DNA of 64,000 nt from Lacticaseibacillus pabuli. Lineage in GTDB: Bacteria > Bacillota > Bacilli > Lactobacillales > Lactobacillaceae. Below are positions 44,316 to 54,586 of this stretch, in pieces. The stretch lies in the NCBI RefSeq assembly GCF_028736235.1, contig NZ_CP117884.1, forward strand, positions 1,364,001 through 1,428,000, given 5' to 3'. The first letter of the stretch is position 1. Each line of letters starts with the position of its first letter. The notes beneath the pieces are model-generated. The model worked only from the letters and a program-made list of their open reading frames with translations, had not been told where the DNA came from and did no database searches. Position numbers and translations under genes: made by a program.

Positions 44316-45167
44316 TTACTTTGTGATGTAGATGTATAAGTCGCTGGTTGAGAAGCCGATGTTGAACTTCACGCCATTGTTTTTAATCGTCTTAATCGTC
44401 GTCTGAGACTTGTTTTGCCCCTTCGTCTGCTTCTGGAACTGCTTCATAACTTTTTTGGTGTTAACGCCAACGGAGTTACCAAGCAGACCAAGCGTCAACC
44501 CAAACTTCTGGGATTCTGTCTTGTTCTTCATCGCTTTGGTTGGCACGATGACGGCATAACCAATCAACTTGCCAGATTCGGCAACGTTGGCGCGAACCTT
44601 GACCTGACCAACCTTGGCAATTTGCGTAATCCCCGCCTTAGCAGTCGCTGGCAGCTGCTGATCCTTGGTTGCGACCGTCGCCTGCTTCATGGCGTTCTGA
44701 ACGGTCTGAATCTGCTGCATCGCGGCCATGCGTTCTGGCACGCTCATCGTTGCCATTTTCTGTTTGTTGTACGTCCGCACCGTACCAGCGAGCTTCTGGA
44801 CATCCTTTGGCAATGCCATCCCCACGATAGCCTGGTTGTACTTGGCAGCGGAGGTCTTGTAATCGCCTAAGGTCTGCGCGGCCTTAATTTTAACTGACTT
44901 GGAAGCATTCCCCGCGGTCAGCTTAACGGTCTGCGTTTTGTCATCAACTGGGAGGGTGATGGCATAGGTGCCACCATGAATCGTCACCTTGCCACTTTCA
45001 TCGTCAGCCTTGTAGCTCACGGTCTTTGCACCAGAGGCAGAGCCCTTGAGAATAGCAACTAAACCATGCTGACCATAGCTGGTTTTGGAGGGTTGAATGT
45101 TGTTACCACAGGCTGCTAGCAGCAAGGTGGCGCCAACTGCGATCATTAATTTAAACGTATTTTTCAA
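44316..45167 (-). CDS. Uncharacterised lipoprotein
   Basis: This 283-residue protein has a signal peptide ending in the lipobox LLAAC, with Cys20 as the lipidated residue, so it is anchored outside the membrane. The rest is Lys/Thr/Gln-rich with an Ig- or bacterial-Big-like stretch at 45-95 and a helical middle. I recognise no enzymatic motif or family name. It is a single-gene unit upstream of a terminator. Confidence 0.7.
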   Translation of the reverse strand: MKNTFKLMIAVGATLLLAACGNNIQPSKTSYGQHGLVAILKGSASGAKTVSYKADDESGKVTIHGGTYAITLPVDDKTQTVKLTAGNASKSVKIKAAQTLGDYKTSAAKYNQAIVGMALPKDVQKLAGTVRTYNKQKMATMSVPERMAAMQQIQTVQNAMKQATVATKDQQLPATAKAGITQIAKVGQVKVRANVAESGKLIGYAVIVPTKAMKNKTESQKFGLTLGLLGNSVGVNTKKVMKQFQKQTKGQNKSQTTIKTIKNNGVKFNIGFSTSDLYIYITK

Positions 45168-45235
45168 GAGTTTTCATCCTTTTTCTACAAAATCTGAGCT
45201 TTAGTCTAGCCCCCGCTTCGACTTTAGCAAGAAAA

Positions 45236-45254
45236 ATGTGACTAGGTGTCACAT
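45236..45254 (-). terminator. Terminator of the DUF1836 gene
   Basis: ATGTGAC pairs perfectly with GTCACAT around TAGGT, with a T5 run on the minus strand. Confidence 0.75.
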
Positions 45255-45265
45255 TGATGTGCTTC

Positions 45266-45814
45266 TTATTTCTTTTTACCCGTGTGCTTCGGCGCGTGGA
45301 GGTCAACCAAAGATTCCACCAACATTTTTTGTAGAACCGCATTAATCGCTAACTGAACCATGGCGCTCTGCACAACGGTGGTGTCTTCGAGTTCCTTGGT
45401 GTTCAACACAATTTCACCGCCAAAGTCAGCGTAGGCCTTCTGCACGGCACCGGTGAAACTCAGAATAAAGGCATCGTATGCCTGTTGCGGCTCGCGGTTA
45501 ACAAGCTGGTACGTGATGCCTGCAGAAATCGTGTCCAAACTGAACACGGGCTTCAAAATGGCCACCACAATCATGTTGGCCAGCTGGGCGCGGGTGTACT
45601 TCTTTTTCTGTGGCGCGGCAATGATGCCCTTTTTGACGTAATTATTAATCATCGTCGGGGTCAGTTCACCCATCCCCGCCGGCGCAATCAGGTCATTCAC
45701 AAACTGAACCACCTGATCCATGTACAAATCAAATTGCGGCAAGTCAGTCCACCGCGGCCATGCCGCCGTTGCCAGACGTTGCAGGTAATTACTGACAGAT
45801 TCTTCTTCTGACAT
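45266..45814 (-). CDS. DUF1836 family protein
   Basis: This 182-residue soluble protein matches DUF1836, a family of Firmicutes with a MerR-like winged-helix (LTPTMINNYVKKGIIAAPQKKKYTRAQL) and a helical remainder; it probably binds DNA. No target is known. The ATG at 45814 has AGGAGGTG just upstream; a longer frame starting at 45955 would overlap the rpmF terminator. Confidence 0.85.
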   Translation of the reverse strand: MSEEESVSNYLQRLATAAWPRWTDLPQFDLYMDQVVQFVNDLIAPAGMGELTPTMINNYVKKGIIAAPQKKKYTRAQLANMIVVAILKPVFSLDTISAGITYQLVNREPQQAYDAFILSFTGAVQKAYADFGGEIVLNTKELEDTTVVQSAMVQLAINAVLQKMLVESLVDLHAPKHTGKKK

Positions 45815-45911
45815 ACTGCACCTCCTGTAGTTTAGGTACATTATAGCACCAGTTAACCTAGTTCCGGAAACCAGTTGCGTTTGACTGCAAATCTGCAGGA
45901 TTGTAAGCAAC

Positions 45912-45953
45912 AAAAAAGACGTCCTAGACCCACTACTGGGACTAGGACGTCTC
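45912..45953 (-). terminator. rpmF terminator
   Basis: AGACGTCCTAG pairs with CTAGGACGTCT, with an inner CCCA/TGGG extension, followed by T6 on the minus strand. It is among the strongest terminators in the window. Confidence 0.9.
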
Positions 45954-45960
45954 AATTGCT

Positions 45961-46152
45961 TTATGCGTTTGCGTCAGACTTATCGTTCTTGACAACCTGT
46001 TCGCCCTTGTAAAAGCCCTTAGGGGAAACGTGGTGTGAAACGCGGTATTCGCCGGTCGTTGCGTCGAAGTGCAAGTTAGGCACATTCAACTTGATGTGAC
46101 CGCGGCGCATAGCCTTCTTGGTCTTTGAAGTTCTGCGTGCTGGAACTGCCAT
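45961..46152 (-). CDS. rpmF: 50S ribosomal protein L32
   Basis: This 63-residue L32 begins [19 protein letters not shown] and continues with [14 protein letters not shown]. The zinc-binding cysteines of some L32 proteins are absent, so this is the zinc-free (C-minus) type. AAAGGAG precedes the ATG at 46152. It has its own promoter and terminator. Confidence 0.97.
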   Translation of the reverse strand: MAVPARRTSKTKKAMRRGHIKLNVPNLHFDATTGEYRVSHHVSPKGFYKGEQVVKNDKSDANA

Positions 46153-46188
46153 GTTTATTAACTCCTTTATCACTAGGATTTCCATTTA

Positions 46189-46216
46189 ACTATACAGGAC
46201 TTTTGGAAAATTGCAA
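46189..46216 (-). promoter_or_regulatory. rpmF promoter
   Basis: TTGCAA (-35) and TATAGT (-10) with 16 bases between, on the minus strand, about 35 bases before the start. Confidence 0.65.
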
Positions 46217-46229
46217 GTCACTGTGTAGA

Positions 46230-48833
46230 TTACTGGTCGGTTTCACTGGTTTTTTCTTGGCCACTAAACGTCAAGTTACCGTTCTGCGCGGAAATACGCA
46301 CAGTTTGACCGGCTTTTATCGTACCACCTATGATGAGTTTTGCAAGCGGTGTTTCAACTTTTGTGGTCACAACCCGCTGCAGCGGCCGTGCCCCGTACGC
46401 AGGATCGTAGCCCCAATCGGCCAACTGATCCAGTGCCGCGTCATCCAACGACAGCGTGATTTCCTGGTCAGACAGGCGTTTTTCAAGACCCGCAACGTCC
46501 TTAACCACGATGCGACGAATATCTTCCTTACCCAGTGGCTTGAACATAATGATGTCATCAATTCGGTTTAGAAATTCTGGCTTAAAGTTGCGCTGAATTA
46601 ACTGCATGACTTGCGCGCGACTCGTCTTCTCATCCCCGTCTTCGGTGCCCTTCAGCAGTAATTCGCTACCGAGGTTCGACGTCATGATAATAATCGTGTT
46701 CTTAAAGTCGACGGTCCGCCCCTGGCCATCCGTTAAGCGGCCATCATCCAGAACTTGGAGCAAAATGTTGAAGACATCAGGATGGGCCTTTTCGATTTCG
46801 TCCAGCAAAACAATGGTGTATGGGCTGCGGCGAACCGCCTCCGTTAACTGGCCGCCCTCTTCGTAGCCGATGTAGCCTGGTGCAGCACCAACCAAGCGGG
46901 ACACGCTCGATTTCTCCATGTATTCAGACATATCAATCCGGACCATGTGTTTTTCAGAATCAAACAGACTCTCGGCCAGCGCTTTGGCCAGCTCAGTCTT
47001 CCCGACACCAGTCGGCCCAAGGAAGAGGAAGCTACCTAGTGGCCGACTCGGATCCTGCAAACCAGCGCGTGACCGCAAAACGGCGTCACTGACGGCCTGA
47101 ACAGCTTCGTCCTGACCGACCACCCGCTTGTGCAAGTCGTCACCCAAATGGAGCAACTTTTCACGCTCACCTTGGACCAGCTTGGCAACCGGAATCCCCG
47201 TCTGTTCACTGACGACATCCGCAATGCCCTCCGCAGTCACAGATTCCTGAACGAGCCAATCTTCAGGACGTTCCTTCTGTTCCATCTGCTTGAGTTCGTC
47301 TTCCAGCTTTGGAATCGTACCGTGTTGCAAACGCGCGGCCTCTTCCAGGTCATACTTGTCCTGCGCGGTGGCCAAATCGCGCTTGGCGTTTTCGATTTCA
47401 GTCTTCTTACTGCTTAACGCCTGTAGTTGATCCTTCTCGGTCGCCCACTGCGCGCTAAGCTTGCTGGTCTGTTCCTTCACGTCAGCAAGTTCTGACTGCG
47501 TACGCTTCAACTGTGCGGCACTGGCGGGGTCGGTTTCCTTCTTCAGGGCCTCTTCCTCAATTTCCAGCTGCATCTGCTTGCGTTGCGCCACATCCAGCTC
47601 GTTAGGCCGAGAGTTCATCTCCACGTTGATATTCGCACTGGCTTCATCGACCAGGTCAATGGCCTTATCGGGCAAGAAGCGATCGGTGATGTAGCGGTTA
47701 GACAAGGTCGCCGCCGCAACGAGTGCGCTGTCGTGAATGCGAACCCCATGGAAGATTTCGTACCGTTCCTTGAGGCCACGCAGAATCGTGATGGTTTCCT
47801 CAACAGATGGCTCCTGAACAAGGACACGCTGGAACCGCCGCTCCAGCGCTTTATCCTTTTCAATATTCTCGCGGTATTCGTCCAAAGTGGTGGCACCAAT
47901 CAAGTGCAATTCACCGCGGGCCAACATTGGCTTCAGCAGGTTGCTGGCATCCATCGAGCCCTCAGTCTTGCCAGCGCCGACGATGGTGTGGATTTCATCG
48001 ATGAAGAGAATAATCTGACCATTCGCCTTTTTAACTTCTGCAAGCACCGCCTTAAGCCGTTCTTCGAATTCACCACGGTACTTCGCGCCGGCGATCAGGC
48101 TCCCCATATCGAGGCTGATGATGGTTTTATCCTTCAGGTTGTCTGGAACATCTTGGTGCACGATGCGCTGGGCGAGACCCTCGACAATAGCCGTTTTCCC
48201 GACCCCAGGTTCCCCGATGAGGACCGGATTATTCTTGGTTTTGCGGCTCAAAATCCGAATGACATCGCGAATTTCGTCATCACGCCCGATAATGGGATCC
48301 ATTTTGCCAGAGCGAACTTCCTTGACCAGGTCAGTCCCGTATTTCTGCAGGCTTTGGTAAGTGTTCTCAGCAGTCTGACTCGTCACGTGCTGGCCCCCAC
48401 GGATATCCTCGATGACTTTCTGCAACTGTTCCTTCGTCACCCCTGCATCCGTGATGAAAGTCGTCAGCGGAGAGTACTGTTGCGCCATCAATGCAAGGAG
48501 CAAGGTGTCAGTTGCCACAAATTGATCGCCCAATTCGCCGCGTTCACGGTCCGCGTCTTGTAGCAATTTGTTCAGATTCTGACTAATGTTTTGGCCGTAA
48601 CTGACGGAGCCTTCGACAACAGATTCCCGATCAAGGGCTTCATCAACAACCTTGGTGAGGCCGTTGATGTCGACGCCCGCCTTGGTATAAATCTGTGTGG
48701 CCAGCTCACCTGGTGTCAGCAGCGCCTTAAACAGGTGCGGAATATCAATATCTTGGTGATGCCGGGTCTGGGCGATTTGCTGCGCCTGACCAAGTGCCTC
48801 GGTTACAGCTTGTGTCATCTTTTCTGGGTTCAT
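46230..48833 (-). CDS. clpB: Protein disaggregase ClpB
   Basis: This 867-residue AAA+ chaperone has the Clp-N double repeat, two ATPase domains (Walker A GEPGVGKT and GPTGVGKT), and between them a coiled-coil middle domain (about 400-520) that distinguishes ClpB from ClpC/ClpE. Together with DnaK it solubilises aggregates after heat stress. Upstream a CtsR repeat overlaps a good promoter, so it belongs to the CtsR regulon. Confidence 0.97.
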   Translation of the reverse strand: MNPEKMTQAVTEALGQAQQIAQTRHHQDIDIPHLFKALLTPGELATQIYTKAGVDINGLTKVVDEALDRESVVEGSVSYGQNISQNLNKLLQDADRERGELGDQFVATDTLLLALMAQQYSPLTTFITDAGVTKEQLQKVIEDIRGGQHVTSQTAENTYQSLQKYGTDLVKEVRSGKMDPIIGRDDEIRDVIRILSRKTKNNPVLIGEPGVGKTAIVEGLAQRIVHQDVPDNLKDKTIISLDMGSLIAGAKYRGEFEERLKAVLAEVKKANGQIILFIDEIHTIVGAGKTEGSMDASNLLKPMLARGELHLIGATTLDEYRENIEKDKALERRFQRVLVQEPSVEETITILRGLKERYEIFHGVRIHDSALVAAATLSNRYITDRFLPDKAIDLVDEASANINVEMNSRPNELDVAQRKQMQLEIEEEALKKETDPASAAQLKRTQSELADVKEQTSKLSAQWATEKDQLQALSSKKTEIENAKRDLATAQDKYDLEEAARLQHGTIPKLEDELKQMEQKERPEDWLVQESVTAEGIADVVSEQTGIPVAKLVQGEREKLLHLGDDLHKRVVGQDEAVQAVSDAVLRSRAGLQDPSRPLGSFLFLGPTGVGKTELAKALAESLFDSEKHMVRIDMSEYMEKSSVSRLVGAAPGYIGYEEGGQLTEAVRRSPYTIVLLDEIEKAHPDVFNILLQVLDDGRLTDGQGRTVDFKNTIIIMTSNLGSELLLKGTEDGDEKTSRAQVMQLIQRNFKPEFLNRIDDIIMFKPLGKEDIRRIVVKDVAGLEKRLSDQEITLSLDDAALDQLADWGYDPAYGARPLQRVVTTKVETPLAKLIIGGTIKAGQTVRISAQNGNLTFSGQEKTSETDQ

Positions 48834-48874
48834 CTATACGACCTCCATCTCATTAATCGTTACTATCAGAATAA

Positions 48875-48904
48875 ATTATACGCCCGTTGGTCAACAAAGG
48901 TCAA
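48875..48904 (-). promoter_or_regulatory. clpB promoter
   Basis: TTGACC (-35) and TATAAT (-10) are spaced by 18 bases on the minus strand. The operator below covers the -35 and part of the spacer. Confidence 0.75.
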
Positions 48905-48905
48905 A
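48889..48905 (+). promoter_or_regulatory. CtsR operator of clpB
   Basis: GGTCAAC-AAA-GGTCAAA is a heptad direct repeat fitting the CtsR consensus (A/G)GTCAAA-NAN-(A/G)GTCAAA with one mismatch. Bound CtsR would hide the clpB -35 until heat inactivates it. Confidence 0.88.
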
Positions 48906-48950
48906 GATATTAACCAAAGCTTTGCACTTTCGTTGAACCACCGCCGGGTA

Positions 48951-48982
48951 GCAAAAAACCGCGCCCAAAATGGCCGCGGTCT
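48951..48982 (-). terminator. Terminator of the LapA-like gene
   Basis: On the minus strand ACCGCGG-type arms (ACCGCG with CGCGGT) enclose a CCATTTTGGG core and are followed by T6. Confidence 0.8.
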
Positions 48983-48985
48983 CCC

Positions 48986-49348
48986 CTACTTCACTGATTC
49001 TGATGACTCGTTAGACTGACTCGACTGACTTTCCGTCGTGGTGCTGCTGTCCTTAAACTCAGCGTCCACAACCTCGTGGGCTTCACCCTGTACGGCTTTA
49101 GCACGCGCATCGTTTAACTCAGACTGCAACTTTTTGGTCTGTTTACGGGCGTCACTAATACTGGACCAGGACAAAATCATACTGATGGCAGCCCCAATCA
49201 GGAGCGACACCACGATGATGATGATGAGCGGCCATTCTAGGTGCGCACCAAACAGGTTCACGACGACGGCCTGACTGTTCATCAATGCAAAGACAACAAT
49301 CAGGAGCGCCAAAATTAACACGACAACAAACTTTTGCTCTTTTTTCAC
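48986..49348 (-). CDS. LapA-domain (DUF1049) membrane protein
   Basis: This 120-residue protein has two membrane helices (about 6-25 and 40-62) and a soluble tail that is coiled-coil-like, then Ser/Glu-rich. It matches the LapA/DUF1049 family, related to lipopolysaccharide-assembly proteins of Gram-negatives but of unknown role in Gram-positives. GTG at 49348 has GGAAG 8 bases upstream, inside the end of the preceding SDR gene. Confidence 0.82.
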   Translation of the reverse strand: MKKEQKFVVVLILALLIVVFALMNSQAVVVNLFGAHLEWPLIIIIVVSLLIGAAISMILSWSSISDARKQTKKLQSELNDARAKAVQGEAHEVVDAEFKDSSTTTESQSSQSNESSESVK

Positions 49349-49353
49349 TAGAA

Positions 49354-50142
49354 TCACTTCCGATTAAAAATTGTGCCTGCCAGGTAGTCCCCAACGCGTG
49401 GGAACAGAGGGTAGACCTTTGCGGCAACGGCCATTGGCAATGGCGCGTTGATTTCACGAACCGGCCGCCCGAATGAGGCGACAATCTTGCGGGCCAAACG
49501 ATCAGGATCAATCGCAAACAGATCAACTTTTTGTTCGTAATCCTCCGCGTTAGCCGTCTTGAAGAAGTCTGTCTTCACGGGACCTGGGTTCACGCTCGTC
49601 ACGTAAACACTAGCGGGCCGCAATTCCATCCGTAGCGCATCAGAGTACGCAATGACCGCCGCCTTGGTTGCCGCGTACACCGCGCTCTTTGGCGTTGGAA
49701 TCTTGCCGGCCATCGACCCGATGTTCACGATATGGCCACCGCCATTTTCAACCATGTGCCGGCCAATAATCCGGCACATGTACATACTACCCAAGACGTT
49801 GGTCCGGAACATGGACTCCGTGGTCCGCATATCGGTCGCCAGCGCCTCTTCAAACGCACCAAAACCCGCTGCGTTCAGGAGGTAGTCAACGTGACCTAGT
49901 GCGTCAATGACCTGCGTGCAGGTGCTCTCAATGGCCACCGGATCCGAAACGTCCAGCGTATATGCATACGCAGAGGTGCCAGACAAACGCGCCGCCTCTG
50001 AGCGCACCTGAGCGAGCTTAGCCATATTGCGCGCGGCAACGACCACGGTTGCGCCAGCCGCTGCGGCTTGCAACGCAACAGCGCGCCCGATGCCACTTGA
50101 ACCGCCAGTAATCAGGACAACTTTATCTTGCAAATTAATCAT
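49354..50142 (-). CDS. Classical SDR oxidoreductase
   Basis: This 262-residue short-chain dehydrogenase has TGGSSGIG (12-19) for the cofactor and the catalytic S143, Y156 and K160 (YAATK). It resembles the DltE/YqjQ group of NAD(P)-dependent enzymes, but the substrate is unknown. Start at ATG 50142 gives a 7-base spacing from AAGGAG. It overlaps rnz by 8 bases and follows it in the same unit. Confidence 0.88.
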   Translation of the reverse strand: MINLQDKVVLITGGSSGIGRAVALQAAAAGATVVVAARNMAKLAQVRSEAARLSGTSAYAYTLDVSDPVAIESTCTQVIDALGHVDYLLNAAGFGAFEEALATDMRTTESMFRTNVLGSMYMCRIIGRHMVENGGGHIVNIGSMAGKIPTPKSAVYAATKAAVIAYSDALRMELRPASVYVTSVNPGPVKTDFFKTANAEDYEQKVDLFAIDPDRLARKIVASFGRPVREINAPLPMAVAAKVYPLFPRVGDYLAGTIFNRK

Positions 50143-51076
50143 CACTGTTCTCCTTTACAAAGGGAATGTCGATATCTTGCAAATCATTGACCACGTAGCT
50201 ATTCGGGAATATGTGCCGGGCCTGCTTCTGCAAGTCCAACGCCATTTTGCCAACGTAGCGCGCGGAGATGTGGTTCAATAGCAGTTTCTTCACGCCAGCC
50301 TTTTTAGCCAGCTTTGCCGCCTGAACACTCGTGGAATGGTAGTACTGGCGGGCCAGCTTGCTCTCGTCAGCGCCAAATGTGCTCTCATGGACAAGAACAT
50401 CTGCCCCTTCAGCCAAGGCCACTTCGCGCGGCGTCTGCCGGGTATCGCCGAAGATGGCCAGCGTACGGCCCTTTTGATCAGGTCCCACAAAGTCATTTCC
50501 ATCTAGGACGCGCCCATCTGGCAACGTCACCATCTTGCGGGCCTTCAGTTGGCCGAGGAGCGGTCCGAATGGCACACCAGCTGCTTGCGCCTTTTCGTTC
50601 AGGAGCTCCCCTTCGTGGTCCTTTTCCTCGATCCGGAAACCAAATGCCTCGATGCGGTGGTCCAAGTGATCACAGTAAACACGGAAGGTTTTGTCCTCAA
50701 ACACTTTACCAGGCTTGAGTTCGACAAAAATCAGCTTGTACGCCAGATGCGTCTGCGTCACGCGTAAACTCGTCTGCACGTACTCCTTGATGCCGCGTGG
50801 GCCGTAAATCGTCAACGGTTCCTGACCGCCCTGATTTGCACGACTGGCGAGAAAACCAGGCAGTCCAAAAATGTGGTCCCCGTGCAGATGGGTGAGAAAG
50901 ATTTTGTTGACCTTCCGCGGCCGAATCGACGTGCGCAAAATTTGATGCTGCGTGCCCTCACCACAATCGAAGAGCCAAACTTCATTACGCTCGTCGAGTA
51001 GCTTCAGTGCGAGACTGCTGACGTTGCGGTTGCGCGCCGGCGAACCCGCGCCGGTGCCTAAGAACATAATTTCCAT
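50135..51076 (-). CDS. rnz: Ribonuclease Z
   Basis: This 313-residue metallo-beta-lactamase-fold endonuclease cuts tRNA precursors after the discriminator base. The metal motif H63-L-H65-G-D67-H68 is intact and the protein begins [18 protein letters not shown] as in other RNase Z. ATG 51076 is chosen because the family starts there and GGATGG precedes it; ATG 51085 is an alternative three codons upstream. Confidence 0.95.
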   Translation of the reverse strand: MEIMFLGTGAGSPARNRNVSSLALKLLDERNEVWLFDCGEGTQHQILRTSIRPRKVNKIFLTHLHGDHIFGLPGFLASRANQGGQEPLTIYGPRGIKEYVQTSLRVTQTHLAYKLIFVELKPGKVFEDKTFRVYCDHLDHRIEAFGFRIEEKDHEGELLNEKAQAAGVPFGPLLGQLKARKMVTLPDGRVLDGNDFVGPDQKGRTLAIFGDTRQTPREVALAEGADVLVHESTFGADESKLARQYYHSTSVQAAKLAKKAGVKKLLLNHISARYVGKMALDLQKQARHIFPNSYVVNDLQDIDIPFVKENSDD

Positions 51077-51146
51077 GTTTGCCATCCATTCTATTAAATC
51101 ACTAATAACATTCTACCACGCCGCTCATCAATGCGCGTTCAGGACA

Positions 51147-51178
51147 CAAAAGAAGTCGGGACACTTGCCCCGACTTCG
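51147..51178 (-). terminator. Terminator of the acyltransferase gene
   Basis: GAAGTCGGG pairs with CCCGACTTC around an 8-base loop, followed by TTTT on the minus strand. Confidence 0.85.
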
Positions 51179-51181
51179 ACA

Positions 51182-53116
51182 TTAATGGCTCGAATCGATA
51201 ATTTGCTTGGCAATATATGCGCCATAGTGGGGGTTCCCGACCGTGTTCGGGTGAACGCGATCCGCGTAGAACCAGTCGTTATGGGCATTGGCATAATCGT
51301 ACCAGTCAATGACATGCAGGTTCTTGTACTTCTTCGCCGCGCCGTTCAAGGTCCGGTTAACGTCATTTTGCCACTGTTTGGTTGGAACGCGGACATTAAT
51401 CCAGTAAACGCTGCGCTGCGGTCCCGCAATGTGCATCAACTCATCGAGCTGCTGCGGCGTGACCGGCCCGTTCGTCCCCAGACCGACAAGAATGGTTCCC
51501 GCCAGAGCGTTCTGATTGGCGTACGTGTGCATCAGCTTCAGACCATCGACCATCTGCCGCGACACAGCCGCGTCAATATAAGCCTTAGGGAAAATCTTCT
51601 GCAGAATGGGTTCCCCATCCTTCATGACTGAGTCCCCGATGGCCGTGATACCAATTGTCTGTGCCTTTTGCAGTTCTACCTGCGTCAGGCCGTACTTCTC
51701 GAATTCCTGGTTCACAGGATGTTTCTCGGCCTCAGATTCAGCAGCCTTGGAACTAGCGCTGCCCTGTTTATTCTGACGTTTTGATTCCGCAATGCTGGAC
51801 TTCAATGCCGCTAACTTTTTCTTCTTTTCAGCTTTCTGAGAAGACGTTTCGGTCAGTTGCTTGGCCAAAGCGGAGTGATCTGCCGCATCGGTTTTAACAC
51901 CAGGTGCTTCCGCAATACCCATTGCCCCGGCGCCGATAATCAGCAGGCTAGCCAGCGTCACGAGGAAATTCTTTGGCTTCCACAGCGTCCCGCCAAAGAA
52001 ACCACCCAAATTGCTGTAGTCAAAGTGGGCCATCGGTTGTTCAATCAGACGGTATGAAATCTCCGTTAGTGCCAGAATAATGAGGACTTCAATCACAGGA
52101 TACAAAACGACATGGTCGGCAATATCCTGCATGCGGCTCTCAAAGAAGATCATGACCGGGAATTGGTAGAGATAAATCCCGTAACTGCGCCGCCCAATCC
52201 AGGTGAAGACCGGATTGCTGAGGACACGGTTCAAATGTGCCCCGGGATGCGCCACAACGGCCACTAAGAGGGTCACGAACACACTGAAGACAAACATGCC
52301 CCCACGGTAGAGCCAAGCACTTTGGTCCGTCATGAACATGACCATGGCGATCATGGCCAAAAAGCTGACGGTCCCGACGACATCTAAGAGTATGACATCA
52401 CTGCGGCGAATCTTCGCTGCGAGTCGTCCACTAGGCCAAACAAACGCCAGTGCAGCCCCCAGCAAAATGGAGAATGCCCGTGTGTCAGTCCCGTAGTATA
52501 AACGGCTTGGGTCAAACGCTTTGCCCGCAGTTGGCTGGTACAAGAGCGTCATGACCACAGCGGAGATAATAGCAAGCAGGAAAATCAGGTTAAATGAGGT
52601 CCCGCGCCGCTTTTGGAAGGCCCTGAGTAGCAGGAGGACAACCAGCGGCCATACCCAATAGAACTGGCCTTCAATCGACAAGGTCCACAGGTGTGTGAAC
52701 GGACTTTCCCCATTGGCATACCGCGCAAAGTAAGACTGACCATTGGCGATCTGCCACCAGTTGTACACGTAGGTCAGGTTCGTCAGGACAATCCAATGCA
52801 GGTTATGCAACAAATCCCGCGCAAAGAAAGTTATGTAAGCCGCGGTGCCAAATAGCATCGCAACCAGGCCAGGATACAATCGCTTAATACGGCGAATGTA
52901 AAAGCCCTTAAAGTCAATCTTGCCGTTGAGATCAAACTCACGGAGCAAGCCGTCAGTAATCAAGTAACCGGAAACCACCATGAAAATCGGGACACCAAGA
53001 TAACCGCCCCGGAACAGGTCCGGCCGCAAATGATACAAAATAACACCAAGCACACCAATGGTACGTAGGCCATCAAAGCCCGTGATGTACCTTCTCTTTT
53101 TTTTCTGACTGCTCAT
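51182..53116 (-). CDS. OatA-like peptidoglycan O-acetyltransferase
   Basis: This 644-residue protein joins an acyltransferase-3 membrane domain (about residues 10-390, some eleven helices, with the conserved His29 in YHLRPDLF) to an extracellular SGNH domain. The SGNH blocks are AIGDSVM near residue 495 and DRVHPN near the end. A Lys/Ser-rich coiled linker (about 415-470) connects the two. OatA acetylates muramic acid and gives lysozyme resistance; acetylation of teichoic acid or another glycan is possible. It is monocistronic, upstream of its own terminator. Confidence 0.85.
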   Translation of the reverse strand: MSSQKKKRRYITGFDGLRTIGVLGVILYHLRPDLFRGGYLGVPIFMVVSGYLITDGLLREFDLNGKIDFKGFYIRRIKRLYPGLVAMLFGTAAYITFFARDLLHNLHWIVLTNLTYVYNWWQIANGQSYFARYANGESPFTHLWTLSIEGQFYWVWPLVVLLLLRAFQKRRGTSFNLIFLLAIISAVVMTLLYQPTAGKAFDPSRLYYGTDTRAFSILLGAALAFVWPSGRLAAKIRRSDVILLDVVGTVSFLAMIAMVMFMTDQSAWLYRGGMFVFSVFVTLLVAVVAHPGAHLNRVLSNPVFTWIGRRSYGIYLYQFPVMIFFESRMQDIADHVVLYPVIEVLIILALTEISYRLIEQPMAHFDYSNLGGFFGGTLWKPKNFLVTLASLLIIGAGAMGIAEAPGVKTDAADHSALAKQLTETSSQKAEKKKKLAALKSSIAESKRQNKQGSASSKAAESEAEKHPVNQEFEKYGLTQVELQKAQTIGITAIGDSVMKDGEPILQKIFPKAYIDAAVSRQMVDGLKLMHTYANQNALAGTILVGLGTNGPVTPQQLDELMHIAGPQRSVYWINVRVPTKQWQNDVNRTLNGAAKKYKNLHVIDWYDYANAHNDWFYADRVHPNTVGNPHYGAYIAKQIIDSSH

Positions 53117-53156
53117 TTTGCCAAATCAACCCTTTATAAAATCAACGTATTATGAA

Positions 53157-54440
53157 TTATTCTTCGTATTCGAAAGTCAGATCACCAATCATGACCTGAT
53201 CGCCGTTCACTGCACCAGCATCCTTAAGTGCCGCATCGACACCCAACTTACGCAGCTGGCGCGCAAACCGAATCACCCCATCGTCATGCTGCAAGTTGCT
53301 CATTGCAGCGAGACGTTCAACCTTTGTACCGGTCACAACCCAAGCGTGCTCGGTATCCTCAATGTGAATCTCATCGGCAGGTTCAGCCTTGTACATGGTC
53401 TCAGGCTCAGCGTCCTGCTTTGGCGCAACGTATGGCGCGTTCGCCAGTAAGTCTGCCGTCTTGTGCATCAAGACCTGTAAGTTGCTGTGTGTCACGCTGG
53501 AGATAGACATAATTCGGTCTTCCGCGACACCCTCGGCAACCAACTGGTCATGGAAGGCAGTAAAGCGTTCTTCACTGCCCGGCATGTCCATCTTCGTCGC
53601 AACAACGATTTCTGGCCGTTCCAGCATGTGATCATCATAGGTGGTCAGCTCATGTTGAATCTGGTGGTAATCGTCAATCGGCTCGCGTGCATTGTTTGGG
53701 TCCATTTCAACTAGGTGCAGGATGACGCGGGTCCGTTCAACGTGGCGCAGGAACTCGAGCCCGAGTCCGACCCCCGTTGAGGCCCCTTCAACCAGTCCTG
53801 GCAAATCGGCCATGACAAAGTCGCTACCATCATCCAAACGCACCATGCCCAGGTTAGGCACCAAGGTCGTGAACTGGTAAGCCGCAATCTTTGGCTTTGC
53901 TCCCGTAACGGCGGCCAACAGCGTGGACTTTCCGACAGATGGGAACCCAACCAGACCAACGTCGGCGAGCACCTTCAGTTCGAGCTTCACGAAGCGGTCC
54001 TGCCCAGGCTCACCGTTTTCGGCAATCTCTGGGGCCGTGTTCTTCGGTGACACAAAATGGACGTTCCCACGACCACCACGGCCACCACGCGCAACAACGA
54101 GCTCTTGCCCGTTCTCGGTCAGATCACCAAGCGTTTCGCCGGTATCCGCATCCGTCACGCTGGTTCCGGCAGGCACTGCCACACGGGTATCCTCGGCAGC
54201 TTTACCAAACATCTGCTTGCCCTGGCCGTTCATCCCCGGGTGCGCCTTAAAATGACGGTGGTAACGGAAATCCATCAACGTGTTCAGGCCGGAATCGACG
54301 TAGAACACAATGCTCCCGCCGCGGCCCCCATCACCACCAGCAGGGCCACCGAACGGCACGAACTTTTCACGGCGGAACGCAACCGCCCCGTCGCCACCCT
54401 TACCGGCATGGACTTCAACTGTAACTTGATCTACAAACAT
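53157..54440 (-). CDS. obgE: Obg-family GTPase
   Basis: This 427-residue GTPase has the glycine-rich Obg fold (1-158), the G domain with [11 protein letters not shown], and the C-terminal OCT domain characteristic of Gram-positive members. It is essential for late 50S assembly and the stringent response. Its 5' side carries a perfect 10-base-pair inverted repeat. No good Shine-Dalgarno is evident in the bases just upstream, so the ATG is fixed mainly by homology. Confidence 0.95.
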   Translation of the reverse strand: MFVDQVTVEVHAGKGGDGAVAFRREKFVPFGGPAGGDGGRGGSIVFYVDSGLNTLMDFRYHRHFKAHPGMNGQGKQMFGKAAEDTRVAVPAGTSVTDADTGETLGDLTENGQELVVARGGRGGRGNVHFVSPKNTAPEIAENGEPGQDRFVKLELKVLADVGLVGFPSVGKSTLLAAVTGAKPKIAAYQFTTLVPNLGMVRLDDGSDFVMADLPGLVEGASTGVGLGLEFLRHVERTRVILHLVEMDPNNAREPIDDYHQIQHELTTYDDHMLERPEIVVATKMDMPGSEERFTAFHDQLVAEGVAEDRIMSISSVTHSNLQVLMHKTADLLANAPYVAPKQDAEPETMYKAEPADEIHIEDTEHAWVVTGTKVERLAAMSNLQHDDGVIRFARQLRKLGVDAALKDAGAVNGDQVMIGDLTFEYEE

Positions 54441-54502
54441 ATTTTTATGGTTTGCGGTGCGTTGAGCCGCAAAACTCTCCTTATCTTAGGTCGCATAGTT
54501 AG

Positions 54503-54530
54503 GGGTAGCGACAACGCTACGTCGCTACCC
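54503..54530. repeat. Perfect inverted repeat in the obg leader
   Basis: GGGTAGCGAC and GTCGCTACCC pair around AACGCTAC. No T tract follows on either strand, so it is not a standard terminator. It sits about 65-90 bases before the obgE start. Confidence 0.7.
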
Positions 54531-54586
54531 GGAAATTTCATCTAATCTTAAGCATACAGGCACCCTAGTTAAAAAGCAACGAATCA

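Noticed and set aside
47583-48563. 326-codon plus-strand open frame opposite clpB
   Set aside because: Antisense to the first ATPase domain and middle domain of ClpB; no translation signal.
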